This document shows, in pieces, positions 7,736-26,803 of a stretch of DNA of 64,000 bases. Source of the DNA: Xanthomonas citri pv. mangiferaeindicae (GTDB taxonomy: Bacteria > Pseudomonadota > Gammaproteobacteria > Xanthomonadales > Xanthomonadaceae). The stretch's first letter is position 1. Each line of letters begins with the position of its first letter. A model generated the notes under the pieces. The model had not been told where the DNA came from, ran no database searches, and saw nothing but the letters and a program-made list of their open reading frames with translations. The stretch spans positions 2,542,001-2,606,000 of the forward strand of contig CP016836.1 in the NCBI GenBank assembly GCA_002240395.1, in the 5' to 3' direction. The translations under genes were made by a program, and so were the position numbers.

Positions 7736-8926
7736 ATGGCAAAGGGTAAGTTCGAGCGCACCAAGCCGCACGTCAATGTCGGCACGATCGGTCACGTCGA
7801 CCATGGCAAGACGACGCTGACAGCGGCGCTGACGAAGATCGGCGCCGAGCGTTTCGGCGGCGAGTTCAAGGCCTACGACGCGATCGACGCGGCGCCGGAA
7901 GAAAAGGCGCGCGGCATCACGATCTCGACCGCGCACGTGGAATACGAGAGCCCGACGCGCCACTACGCGCACGTCGACTGCCCCGGCCACGCGGACTACG
8001 TCAAGAACATGATCACCGGTGCGGCGCAGATGGACGGCGCGATCCTGGTGTGCTCGGCCGCTGACGGCCCGATGCCGCAGACGCGCGAGCACATCCTGCT
8101 GTCGCGTCAGGTCGGCGTGCCGTACATCGTCGTGTTCCTGAACAAGGCCGACATGGTGGACGACGCCGAGCTGCTCGAGCTGGTCGAGATGGAAGTGCGC
8201 GAGCTGCTGAGCAAGTACGAGTTCCCGGGCGACGACACCCCGATCATCTCGGGTTCGGCGCGCCTGGCGCTGGAAGGCGACCAGTCGGAGATCGGCGTGC
8301 CTGCGATCCTGAAGCTGGTCGACGCGCTGGACACCTGGATTCCGGAGCCGGAGCGCGACATCGACAAGGCGTTCCTGATGCCGGTCGAGGACGTGTTCTC
8401 GATCTCGGGTCGCGGCACGGTGGTCACGGGCCGTATCGAGCGCGGCATCATCAAGGTCGGCGACGAAATCGAAATCGTCGGTATCCGTCCGGTGCAGAAG
8501 ACGACCGTCACGGGCGTGGAAATGTTCCGCAAGCTGCTCGACCAGGGTCAGGCGGGCGACAACGCCGGTCTGCTGCTGCGCGGCACCAAGCGTGACGACG
8601 TCGAGCGTGGCCAGGTGCTGGCCAAGCCGGGTTCGATCAAGCCGCACACCGACTTCGAGGCCGAGGTCTACGTGCTGTCGAAGGATGAGGGTGGCCGTCA
8701 CACGCCGTTCTTCAAGGGCTACCGTCCGCAGTTCTACTTCCGCACCACCGACATCACCGGTGCGGTCGAGCTGCCGGAAGGCACCGAGATGGTGATGCCG
8801 GGCGACAACGTGAAGATGGTGGTCACGCTGATCAACCCGGTGGCGATGGACGAGGGCCTGCGCTTCGCGATCCGCGAAGGCGGCCGGACCGTCGGCGCCG
8901 GCGTGGTGGCCAAGATCATCAAGTAA
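7736..8926 (+). CDS. tuf: Elongation factor Tu, copy 1
   Basis: 396 residues. EF-Tu delivers aminoacyl-tRNA to the ribosomal A site at the cost of GTP. G1 is GHVDHGKT (19-26), G3 DCPGHADY and G4 NKAD; domain 2 contains GRGTVVTGRIERG, and domain 3 ends in GRTVGAGVVAKI. The protein is identical to copy 2 at 25160; the nine nucleotide differences I found are all silent. It is the last gene of the tRNA-Tyr/Gly/Thr transcript and is followed by a GC-rich hairpin and tRNA-Trp, the tufB position of enterics. Confidence 0.98.
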   Translation: MAKGKFERTKPHVNVGTIGHVDHGKTTLTAALTKIGAERFGGEFKAYDAIDAAPEEKARGITISTAHVEYESPTRHYAHVDCPGHADYVKNMITGAAQMDGAILVCSAADGPMPQTREHILLSRQVGVPYIVVFLNKADMVDDAELLELVEMEVRELLSKYEFPGDDTPIISGSARLALEGDQSEIGVPAILKLVDALDTWIPEPERDIDKAFLMPVEDVFSISGRGTVVTGRIERGIIKVGDEIEIVGIRPVQKTTVTGVEMFRKLLDQGQAGDNAGLLLRGTKRDDVERGQVLAKPGSIKPHTDFEAEVYVLSKDEGGRHTPFFKGYRPQFYFRTTDITGAVELPEGTEMVMPGDNVKMVVTLINPVAMDEGLRFAIREGGRTVGAGVVAKIIK

Positions 8927-8935
8927 TCCCACGGC

Positions 8936-8955
8936 CCGCGCGCTTTCGCGCGCGG
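8936..8955 (+). terminator. GC hairpin after tuf1
   Basis: CCGCGCGC, loop TTTC, GCGCGCGG is a perfect 8-bp stem 9 bases after the tuf1 stop. No T-run follows, so termination, if any, would be partial or Rho-dependent. A degenerate version of the same sequence follows tuf2. Confidence 0.45.
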
Positions 8956-9064
8956 AGCCGGATCACTCTTCGCCTCGCGGGGGTGACGATTCAAAGGCGG
9001 GCCGGCAACCCGGTCCGCCTTCGTCGTCTAAGGAGTATCCTGGGCGGCGTGTTTCAACAGCCAC

Positions 9065-9140
<76 letters not shown>

Positions 9141-9212
9141 TTTTTGCGGAGACTTTTCCGCACGGGCCCTGGCGCAGCGCGGCCTGGCCTGCCAAACGAG
9201 CAGTCGCAACCG

Positions 9213-9608
9213 ATGAGTCGCCGGGACTTGAACAGCAGAGTGGAACATTCGAAAGGCGCATCCTCCGCGGATTTCGCCAAGTACGCCGCCGCCGCGCTGC
9301 TGGTCGTGGCCGGCGTGTTCGCCTTCTACTGGTTCCAGGCGCAGATGGCCACGCCGGTGCGCAGCATCATCGTCGGTCTGTGCGTCGTCGGCGCTGCGGC
9401 GATCTTCCTGACCACCGGCAAGGGCCATCAGACCCGCGAATTCTTCTCGGAAACCCGTTTCGAGATGCGCAAGGTGGTCTGGCCGACGCGCCAGGAGGCG
9501 ATGCGCCTGACCTGGATCGTCATCGTCGCGGTGATCCTCATCAGCCTGATCCTGGCCGGTTTCGACCGGGTCATCCAGTGGCTCATTCAGCTCATCCTGC
9601 GGCAGTGA
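9213..9608 (+). CDS. secE: Preprotein translocase subunit SecE
   Basis: 131 residues with three membrane segments (about 24-43, 51-68 and 98-128), the longer gammaproteobacterial form like E. coli SecE. SecE clamps the SecY channel; the conserved cytoplasmic amphipathic helix with EMRKVVWPTRQEA (about 84-97) precedes the essential last membrane segment. The ATG at 9213 is chosen; a GTG 27 bases later (VEHSKG) is an alternative. The gene sits between tRNA-Trp and nusG with 16 bases to nusG, so secE and nusG are one transcript. Its partner SecY is at 36318. Confidence 0.94.
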   Translation: MSRRDLNSRVEHSKGASSADFAKYAAAALLVVAGVFAFYWFQAQMATPVRSIIVGLCVVGAAAIFLTTGKGHQTREFFSETRFEMRKVVWPTRQEAMRLTWIVIVAVILISLILAGFDRVIQWLIQLILRQ

Positions 9609-9624
9609 CGGAGTAACGAACCTG

Positions 9625-10197
9625 ATGGAAACCGAAGGCGTCAAGCGCTGGTACGTCGTGCATGCCTATTCCGGCTTCGAGAAGTCGGTGGCGCAGGCGC
9701 TGCGCGATCGCATCGCGCGGACCGGCATGCAAGACCGTTTCGGCGATGTCCTGGTGCCGACCGAGGAAGTGATCGAAATGCGCTCCGGCCAGAAACGCCG
9801 TTCCGAGCGCAAGTTCTTCCCCGGCTACGTCCTGGTGCAGATCCTGACCTCAGACGAGGGCGGCATCCCGCGCATGGACAACGAGAGCTGGCACCTGGTC
9901 AAGGAGACCCCGAAGGTGATGGGCTTCATCGGCGGCACCGCCGACCGCCCGCTGCCGATCCGCGACGAAGAAGCTGCCGCGATCCTCGATCGCGTTCAGG
10001 AAGGCGTCGAGAAGCCGCGTCCGAAGGTGCTGTTCGAAGCTGGCCAGATGGTCCGCGTCATCGACGGCCCGTTCAACGACTTCAACGGCGTCGTCGAGGA
10101 AGTCAATTACGAGAAGAGCCGGCTGCGCGTCGCCGTGTTGATCTTCGGCCGTTCGACCCCGGTCGAGCTGGAATTCGGGCAGGTCGAGAAGGCCTGA
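9625..10197 (+). CDS. nusG: Transcription termination/antitermination protein NusG
   Basis: 190 residues, slightly longer than the 181 of E. coli. NusG binds the RNA polymerase clamp through its N-terminal NGN domain (KRWYVVHAYSGFEKSV, residues 7-22, and FFPGYVLVQ) and contacts Rho or ribosomal S10 through its C-terminal KOW domain (about 137-190, VRVIDGPFNDFNGVVEE). It suppresses pausing and couples transcription to translation. Lies 16 bases after secE, and before the promoter of the rplK operon. Confidence 0.97.
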   Translation: METEGVKRWYVVHAYSGFEKSVAQALRDRIARTGMQDRFGDVLVPTEEVIEMRSGQKRRSERKFFPGYVLVQILTSDEGGIPRMDNESWHLVKETPKVMGFIGGTADRPLPIRDEEAAAILDRVQEGVEKPRPKVLFEAGQMVRVIDGPFNDFNGVVEEVNYEKSRLRVAVLIFGRSTPVELEFGQVEKA

Positions 10198-10214
10198 CCC
10201 CCGTCGCGCCCGGA

Positions 10215-10244
10215 TGTGACGAGCGCGCAAAACCCTGCTATAGT
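10215..10244 (+). promoter_or_regulatory. Candidate promoter of the rplKAJL-rpoBC operon
   Basis: TGTGAC (10215-10220), an 18-base spacer and TATAGT (10239-10244), followed by GCACGGC. The -10 is good, the -35 weak. It stands 18 bases after nusG and about 150 before rplK, the expected place for the L11 operon promoter. Confidence 0.6.
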
Positions 10245-10282
10245 GCACGGCTCACTGTCCGGTCGAGCCGGGCAAGCGCACA

Positions 10283-10306
10283 GGCCGCCGAATGGGCGGC
10301 CTTTGT
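10283..10306 (+). terminator. Attenuator-like hairpin in the rplK leader
   Basis: GGCCGCC, loop GAATG, GGCGGCC, then TTTGTC. The 7-bp G/C stem plus short T-run lies about 40 bases after the putative start of transcription and 93 before rplK. It is either the end of secE-nusG transcription or a partial attenuator of the L11 operon. Confidence 0.5.
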
Positions 10307-10396
10307 CGCGGATGGACAACGTGAAGCCGGGACACGTGATTTTCCCGGCCCGATGGGGAGCCTGAGCACCAGGCGTTCGCACCCGGAGAGCACACA

Positions 10397-10825
10397 ATGG
10401 CAAAGAAAGTCGTCGGTTACATCAAGCTGCAGGTGAAGGCCGGTCAGGCCAACCCCTCGCCGCCGGTCGGTCCCGCGCTGGGTCAGCGTGGCCTGAACAT
10501 CATGGAGTTCTGCAAGGCGTTCAACGCAGCGACCTCCAAGCTCGAGCCGGGTCTGCCGACCCCGGTCATCATCACTGCGTACTCCGATCGTACGTTCACC
10601 TTCATCACCAAGAGCACGCCGGCCACGGTGCTGCTGAAGAAGGCGGCGGGCGTGAGCTCGGGCTCCAAGCGTCCCAATACCGAGAAGGTCGGCAAGGTCA
10701 CGCGCGCCCAGCTCGAGGACATCGCCAAGGCGAAGGAGCCGGATCTGACCGCAGCGGATCTGGATGCAGCAGTGCGCACCATCGCGGGCTCGGCCCGTTC
10801 GATGGGCCTGACGGTGGAGGGCTGA
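10397..10825 (+). CDS. rplK: 50S ribosomal protein L11 (uL11)
   Basis: 142 residues, standard length. L11 binds the GTPase-associated region of 23S rRNA, where it helps elongation-factor turnover and RelA activation. The N-terminal domain has the Pro-rich segment PSPPVGPALGQRGLNIMEF (about 21-39), which is the thiostrepton/L11-methylation region. The C-terminal RNA-binding domain has TEKVGKVTRAQ and a final AGSARSMGLTVEG. A Shine-Dalgarno GGAGAG lies 9 bases before the ATG. Followed after 4 bases by rplA, with which it forms the classical L11 operon. Confidence 0.98.
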   Translation: MAKKVVGYIKLQVKAGQANPSPPVGPALGQRGLNIMEFCKAFNAATSKLEPGLPTPVIITAYSDRTFTFITKSTPATVLLKKAAGVSSGSKRPNTEKVGKVTRAQLEDIAKAKEPDLTAADLDAAVRTIAGSARSMGLTVEG

Positions 10826-10829
10826 GACC

Positions 10830-11531
10830 ATGGCACAGACCAAGCGACAGAAGCGGCTGCAGGCCGCGGTGCAGCCGGGCAAGAGCTACGGCATCGATGA
10901 CGCGCTGAAGATCGTCAAGGACAACAGCAACGCCAAGTTCGCCGAGGCTGTGGACGTCGCCGTCCGCCTGGGCGTCGATGCGCGCAAGTCCGACCAGCAG
11001 GTCCGCGGCTCGACCGTGCTGCCTGCCGGCACCGGCAAGAGCGTCCGCGTCGCGGTGTTCGCCCCGGCCGGTGCCAAGGCCGACGAGGCGCTGGCTGCCG
11101 GTGCCGACGCCGTCGGCATGGACGACCTGGCCGAGAAGATGCAGGCCGGCGACATCAACTACGACGTCGTGATCGCCACCCCGGATGCGATGCGCGTCGT
11201 CGGCAAGCTCGGCACGCTGCTCGGCCCGCGCGGCCTGATGCCCAACCCGAAGGTCGGCACGGTCTCGCCGAACCCGGGTGAGGCGGTCAAGAACGCCAAG
11301 GGCGGCCAGGTCCGCTACCGCACCGACAAGGCCGGCATCATCCATTGCACGATCGGCAAGGCCGACTTCGACGCCGACAAGCTCAAGGAAAACCTGCAGG
11401 CGCTGCTGGCCGACCTGGTCAAGGCCAAGCCGGCCACCGCCAAGGGCCAGTACCTGCAGAAGATCTCGCTCAGCTCGACGATGGGCCCGGGCGTGATCGT
11501 CGACCAGTCCACGCTGAGCATCGCGCGCTGA
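10830..11531 (+). CDS. rplA: 50S ribosomal protein L1 (uL1)
   Basis: 233 residues, typical. L1 forms the mobile L1 stalk that guides deacylated tRNA from the E site. In proteobacteria it represses its own operon by binding the rplKA leader (family knowledge). Signature segments: PGKSYGIDDALKIVKDN at the start, LGPRGLMPNPKVGTV (about residues 130-144), and the final ISLSSTMGPGVIVD. The start is 4 bases after rplK. A 10-bp hairpin with a T-run lies 18 bases after the stop, so expression of the following rplJL-rpoBC part may be reduced or separately controlled. Confidence 0.98.
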   Translation: MAQTKRQKRLQAAVQPGKSYGIDDALKIVKDNSNAKFAEAVDVAVRLGVDARKSDQQVRGSTVLPAGTGKSVRVAVFAPAGAKADEALAAGADAVGMDDLAEKMQAGDINYDVVIATPDAMRVVGKLGTLLGPRGLMPNPKVGTVSPNPGEAVKNAKGGQVRYRTDKAGIIHCTIGKADFDADKLKENLQALLADLVKAKPATAKGQYLQKISLSSTMGPGVIVDQSTLSIAR

Positions 11532-11914
11532 TCGAGTGGTGATATCGCGCGTCGCCCCGTCCGCGGGGCGACGCCACTTTTGGGGCATCGCGACGGACCT
11601 TTGGTCCAGCGCGGCGCCGTCAAAGACCGCAGGCGCGGTCTGGATCGACGTGGCGACGGGCATCGGATGCGTCCAACTGGCAGGGAATCGCCGCCACCGA
11701 GGATCGAGAGCGCTTAATCCCGAGGTGTCCGCACCGAAGGGCCTGCGCAGATGGTGATGCCCTTTCTGGAGTTTTCTGGTTCGACATGCGTCCAGCCAGG
11801 CGGGAAAGGCCACCACCGGGATGCTTCGCGCATCCCCGGTCTCCCAGGGACGGGGGCCGCTCAGGACCGCAAGCGGCAGGAGCCGTGAGCGGAGTTCACA
11901 ACGAGGAGTGATGA
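11532..11914 (+). promoter_or_regulatory. rplJ leader: attenuator hairpin and candidate L10-binding region
   Basis: A 383-base gap without a gene. At 11549-11574 GCGTCGCCCC, loop GTCCGC, GGGGCGACGC makes a perfect 10-bp stem followed by CACTTTTGG, a partial terminator. Farther on, the GCACCGAAGGGCCTGCGCAG...GGTGATGCCC stretch, T-rich CTGGAGTTTTCTGG and a CCGGGATG/CATCCCCGG hairpin (11817-11840) could fold into the L10(L12)4 target that in enterics regulates rplJL translation. The L10 assignment rests on position and folding potential only. Confidence 0.5.
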
Positions 11915-12460
11915 ATGGCTCTCAATCTGTCCCAGAAGCAGGAAGTTGTCGCCGAGCTGGCACAGGTCGCCGCGAACGCCCACTCCCTGATCGCCGTCGA
12001 GTACCTGGGCACCTCGGTCAGTCAGCTGACCGCGATGCGCAAGAAGGCTCGTGAGACCGGTGTGTACTTGCGTGTTGTCAAGAACACCCTGGCCGCGCGT
12101 GCCGTGGAAGGTACCGAGTACGAGTGCGCCAAGGACTCGCTGTCCGGCCCGCTGCTGTACGCGTTCTCGACCGAGGAGCCCGGCGCTGCCGGTCGCCTGA
12201 TCAAGGAATTCGCCAAGACCAACGACAAGCTGCTGCCCAAGCTGGTCGTCGTGGAAGGCCAGCTGTATCCGGCCAGCCATGTCGACGTGCTGGCGTCGCT
12301 GCCGACGCTCGAGCAGGCGCTGTCCATGCTGGCCCGCGTGCTCTCCGAGCCCGCCGCGATGTTCGCCCGCGCCGTCAAGGCCGTCGGCGACAAGCAAGGC
12401 GGTGGCGAGGACGCGCCGGCCGAAGCTGCTGCTGAAAGCGCGACCGAAGCGACGGCGTAA
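11915..12460 (+). CDS. rplJ: 50S ribosomal protein L10 (uL10)
   Basis: 181 residues. L10 is the base of the L7/L12 stalk: its N-terminal domain binds 23S rRNA next to L11, and its C-terminal helix carries the L12 dimers. The MALNLSQKQEVVAEL start, the EYLGTSVSQLTAMRKKARE segment, and the KNTLAARA motif near residue 50 are those of the family. The C-terminal tail is Ala/Glu-rich. An AACGAGGAG Shine-Dalgarno lies 8 bases upstream of the ATG. rplL follows after 57 bases. Autogenous control through the long leader is likely from family knowledge. Confidence 0.97.
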   Translation: MALNLSQKQEVVAELAQVAANAHSLIAVEYLGTSVSQLTAMRKKARETGVYLRVVKNTLAARAVEGTEYECAKDSLSGPLLYAFSTEEPGAAGRLIKEFAKTNDKLLPKLVVVEGQLYPASHVDVLASLPTLEQALSMLARVLSEPAAMFARAVKAVGDKQGGGEDAPAEAAAESATEATA

Positions 12461-12517
12461 GCCCGATCTGCTGGTCCAACGAACCCAATCCCAGAAAACT
12501 TTTCAAAGGTAATCACA

Positions 12518-12892
12518 ATGTCCCTTACCACTGAGCAGATCGTCGACGCCATCGCCGAGAAGTCCCTGATGGAAGTGATGGAGCTGGTCAAGGCCATCGA
12601 AGAGAAGTTCGGCGTCTCCGCTGCCGCCCCGGTCGCCGCCGCTGCCGCCGCTGCCGGCCCGGCCGCCGCTGCCGAAGAGCAGACCGAGTTCACCGTCATC
12701 CTGAAGGCTGCCGGCGACAAGAAGGTCGAGTCGATCAAGGTCGTCCGCGCCATCACCGGCCTGGGCCTGAAGGAAGCCAAGGATCTGGTCGAAGGCGCGC
12801 CGAAGGAGATCAAGGAAGGCGCGACCAAGGAAGAAGCCGAGAAGATCAAGAAGGATCTCGAAGCCGCTGGCGCGACCGTCGAGATCAAGTAA
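12518..12892 (+). CDS. rplL: 50S ribosomal protein L7/L12 (bL12)
   Basis: 124 residues. The N-terminal dimerisation domain (1-35, QIVDAIAEKSLMEVMELVKA) is followed by an Ala-rich hinge (about 36-52: a run of Ala with Pro and Gly) and the C-terminal factor-binding domain (about 54-124: EFTVILKAAGDKKVESIKVV, TGLGLKEAKDLVEGAPK). Multiple copies form the stalk that recruits EF-Tu, EF-G and IF2. The hinge accounts for the low-complexity sequence at 12616-12675. An 11-bp GAAA-loop hairpin 40 bases downstream separates it from rpoB. Confidence 0.98.
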   Translation: MSLTTEQIVDAIAEKSLMEVMELVKAIEEKFGVSAAAPVAAAAAAAGPAAAAEEQTEFTVILKAAGDKKVESIKVVRAITGLGLKEAKDLVEGAPKEIKEGATKEEAEKIKKDLEAAGATVEIK

Positions 12893-12932
12893 GCGGCACC
12901 ATGGCATCGCAGCACATGCTGACGATGCGCCG

Positions 12933-12966
12933 GGGCCGGGGGCGAAAGCTCCCGGCCCTTGGTCGT
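12933..12966 (+). terminator. rplL-rpoB attenuator or processing hairpin
   Basis: GGGCCGGGGGC, loop GAAA, GCTCCCGGCCC is an 11-bp stem (10 Watson-Crick, 1 G.U; 12933-12958) followed by TTGGTCGTT. In E. coli the same spot holds a partial terminator and RNase III site that sets the r-protein to RNA polymerase ratio; the analogous role here is inferred. Confidence 0.6.
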
Positions 12967-13002
12967 TCCGGAAACCGGACGGCCTGAACAGACAACGACG
13001 CA

Positions 13003-13071
13003 GTTGTCAGTGGGTAGTAGCGGGAGAAGGCGTGCTGGTGCCGGCAATACCAGCGACTACCCAGTGGCAAC
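13003..13071 (+). promoter_or_regulatory. Two-tier inverted repeat in the rpoB leader
   Basis: GTTGTCAGTGGGTAGT (13003-13018) pairs with ACTACCCAGTGGCAAC (13056-13071): 14 Watson-Crick pairs, one wobble, one mismatch. Within its loop GCTGGT (13034-13039) pairs with ACCAGC (13049-13054). The element ends 52 bases before the rpoB start. It is not a terminator (no T-tract). It could be an RNase III site or a protein-binding RNA. Confidence 0.6.
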
Positions 13072-13123
13072 TCATGTTCCCGGATCGCCAGTCGGTCCAC
13101 CGATCCATCGAGGCGTACTCCCC

Positions 13124-17314
<4,191 letters not shown>

Positions 17315-17327
17315 GGCAGGGCGTCTC

Positions 17328-17361
17328 GTCGCGCGGCGCATGTGAGCGCGCCGCGCGCGAC
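17328..17361 (+). promoter_or_regulatory. Very GC-rich hairpin between rpoB and rpoC
   Basis: GTCGCGCGGCGC (17328-17339) and GCGCCGCGCGCGAC (17348-17361) can pair with a 2-base bulge. The hairpin ends 44 bases before rpoC. No T-tract; possibly an mRNA processing or stability element. Confidence 0.4.
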
Positions 17362-17405
17362 AACGATCCATCCCGCCCCAGGTTCCCCATTCCCGGAGTA
17401 AAGAC

Positions 17406-21683
<4,278 letters not shown>

Positions 21684-21697
21684 GATAGCCCACCTTT

Positions 21698-21717
21698 GGC
21701 GGCCCTTCGGGGCCGCC
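21698..21717 (+). terminator. Terminator after rpoC
   Basis: GGCGGCCC, loop TTCG, GGGCCGCC: a perfect 8-bp stem with a UUCG loop 14 bases after the rpoC stop. A T-run precedes rather than follows it, so it is probably a weak or Rho-assisted end. Confidence 0.6.
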
Positions 21718-21826
21718 CAGACTCCGAAATGAGGCGCAGGACGCGGCTCGTATTCGGTCCAGGACGGACGGGACGCGTTGTAGGCCGGGTCGACCCTGTG
21801 GGCGGCCGGCGGCAGTAGAGCTTGCG

Positions 21827-21856
21827 TTGACGCGTTGCGTCAGCGCGGGCTATACT
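21827..21856 (+). promoter_or_regulatory. Promoter of the str operon (rpsL-rpsG-fusA)
   Basis: TTGACG (21827-21832), 18-base spacer, TATACT (21851-21856) followed by a T-run. One of the best sigma70 matches in the window, 78 bases before rpsL. Confidence 0.8.
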
Positions 21857-21865
21857 TTTTCGTCT

Positions 21866-21899
21866 GGCAGACGGCACGTTCCGTCTGCCTTCGTTTTCA
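21866..21899 (+). terminator. Leader attenuator before rpsL
   Basis: GGCAGACGG, loop CACGTT, CCGTCTGCC is a perfect 9-bp stem (21866-21889) followed by TTCGTTTTC. It starts 10 bases after the -10 box, so it would form at the very 5' end of the transcript. It ends 45 bases before rpsL. Either an attenuator or a 5'-protecting hairpin. Confidence 0.6.
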
Positions 21900-21933
21900 C
21901 CGGGCCCAGGCCCGATCCACAGACCAGAGACTG

Positions 21934-22308
<375 letters not shown>

Positions 22309-22318
22309 GGATTAGAGA

Positions 22319-22786
22319 ATGTCGCGTAAAGGAAACACCCCGCAGCGCTCGGTGCTGCCCGACCCGAAGCACGGCAGCGAGACGATCGCCCGCTTCATCA
22401 ACATGGTCATGAAGAGCGGCAAGAAGTCGGTCGCCGAAAAGATCGTCTACGGAGCGATGGACGTCATCGGCGAGAAGAACCCCGAAGCGCTCGAGCTGGT
22501 CGAGAAGGCGCTGGGCAACGTTTCGCCGGCCGTCGAGGTCAAGTCCCGCCGCGTCGGCGGCGCGACCTACCAGGTGCCGGTCGAAGTGCGCGCCTCGCGC
22601 CGTATGGCGCTGGCGATGCGCTGGCTGATCGAGTCGGCGCGCAAGCGCGGCGAGAACAGCATGCCGCGCAAGCTCGCCGCCGAGCTGATCGACGCCTCCG
22701 AGAACCGGGGCGGCGCGATCAAGAAGCGTGAAGAGACCCACCGCATGGCCGACGCCAACAAGGCGTTCGCGCACTACCGCTGGTAA
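22319..22786 (+). CDS. rpsG: 30S ribosomal protein S7 (uS7)
   Basis: 155 residues. S7 nucleates assembly of the 30S head and contacts E-site tRNA; in E. coli it represses the str operon. Typical segments: MSRKGNTPQRSVLPDPKHGSE at the start, YQVPVEVRASRRMALAMRWL (about residues 85-104) and the MADANKAFAHYRW C-terminus. It lies 10 bases after rpsL and 183 before fusA; that gap holds two hairpins that could be the S7 target or a processing site. Confidence 0.98.
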   Translation: MSRKGNTPQRSVLPDPKHGSETIARFINMVMKSGKKSVAEKIVYGAMDVIGEKNPEALELVEKALGNVSPAVEVKSRRVGGATYQVPVEVRASRRMALAMRWLIESARKRGENSMPRKLAAELIDASENRGGAIKKREETHRMADANKAFAHYRW

Positions 22787-22794
22787 GCGGACCC

Positions 22795-22892
22795 GCGGGC
22801 TCCGGTTGAACCCGGGGCCCGCTGGCACCATTTCAGGTGCCTCCAGGCGGTCATCGACCGCACGCAGGACCGACAAGCCGCCGCAAGGCGGC
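22795..22892 (+). promoter_or_regulatory. rpsG-fusA intergenic hairpins
   Basis: First hairpin: GCGGGC-T-CCGG, loop TTGAAC, CCGG-G-GCCCGC (22795-22822). Second: GCCGCC, GCAA, GGCGGC (22877-22892). In E. coli the rpsL-rpsG junction is the S7 repressor target; here the structured spacer is after rpsG. A regulatory role is inferred from structure only. Confidence 0.4.
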
Positions 22893-22969
22893 ATTCGTCC
22901 ATTCAAGCGATTTCATCGCGAAGGCGCCCAGGCTCTGTCGGGTCCTTCCATCCAAACGAGAATACTGAC

Positions 22970-25063
<2,094 letters not shown>

Positions 25064-25064
25064 G

Positions 25065-25147
25065 CGTGATTCGTGACGCGGGATCCGTGATTTGAAAGAA
25101 CACGGGTCCCGCTTTTCACCGATCACCAATCACCAATCACGAATTAC
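25065..25147. repeat. GAATCACG-type intergenic repeat before tuf2
   Basis: Left arm CGTGATTCGTGACGCGGGAT and right arm ATCACCAATCACCAATCACG, then AATTACGG are built from the same GAATCACG/CAATCACC words as the repeat at 4691-4781. The right arm ends with AATTACGG in both places, immediately before the ribosome-binding region. The fusA terminator is nested inside. Confidence 0.6.
25078..25117 (+). terminator. Rho-independent terminator after fusA
   Basis: GCGGGATCCGTG (25078-25089) pairs with CACGGGTCCCGC (25101-25112), 11 Watson-Crick pairs and one wobble with an 11-base loop, followed by TTTTC. It separates fusA from tuf2. Confidence 0.75.
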
Positions 25148-25159
25148 GGAGTTATTACG

Positions 25160-26350
<1,191 letters not shown>

Positions 26351-26392
26351 TCCCACGGCTCGCGCGCTTTCGCGTGTCGGGGCGGTGGTACC

Positions 26393-26430
26393 AGCGAGCG
26401 GACCGGTCCTGCCGGTCCGCTCGCTTTTCC
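26393..26430 (+). terminator. Strong terminator after tuf2
   Basis: AGCGAGCGGACCGG (26393-26406), loop TCCTG, CCGGTCCGCTCGCT (26412-26425), then TTTCC: a perfect 14-bp stem with T-run. It closes the str operon and isolates the S10 operon. Confidence 0.92.
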
Positions 26431-26442
26431 GCAGGGCAGGGC

Positions 26443-26472
26443 TTGCGCTGGCCCAGCGGGACCCGCTAGAAT
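26443..26472 (+). promoter_or_regulatory. Promoter of the S10 operon
   Basis: TTGCGC (26443-26448), 18-base spacer, TAGAAT (26467-26472). It lies just after the tuf2 terminator and 323 bases before rpsJ, leaving room for a long leader. Confidence 0.7.
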
Positions 26473-26795
26473 GCAAGACCCTCGCGGGTTGGTCGATTCA
26501 AGGCTGCCCGCGAAATCGCGAAATGAGGTGCAGGATGCCCTCGTCTTCGCCAGACACGGAAATGTCGCGAGGCTGCGCTCCACCCGTTCCGAAGGTCTTC
26601 GGAGCACGATGGGATGGAGCGGGTCATTGCGTCTGCAATTCCAGGTCTGGGCGGATCGGGCAACCGGTCTGCCTTTCGTTTTTCCAGGGAAAGGCCCCGG
26701 GGCGCGGGTGAATGCTCCGGCCAGCCACGATTTCACAGGGGTTCCGCGCACCCAGCCGCGGGCCCGTCGCTCTTTTAACGAAGGATATTTCCGTC
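26473..26795 (+). promoter_or_regulatory. S10 operon leader with attenuator
   Basis: A 323-base untranslated leader. A compound stem at 26576-26621 has outer CGCTCCA/TGGAGCG and inner TCCGAAG-GT-CTTCGGA. It is followed by GGCGGATCGG, loop GCAA, CCGGTCTGCC (26650-26673; 8 Watson-Crick, 2 wobble pairs) and TTTCGTTTTT: an intrinsic terminator 111 bases before rpsJ. The layout, stem then terminator, resembles the L4-controlled attenuator of the E. coli S10 leader. Sequence similarity to that leader is not claimed. Confidence 0.6.
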
Positions 26796-26803
26796 ATGAC
26801 GGA
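26790..26803 (+). promoter_or_regulatory. Palindrome enclosing the rpsJ start codon
   Basis: TCCGT-CATG-ACGGA is a perfect 14-base palindrome with the ATG (26796-26798) in the 4-base centre. As RNA it can form a 5-bp hairpin that exposes the start codon in the loop, with the GAAGGA ribosome-binding site just upstream. Confidence 0.45.
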
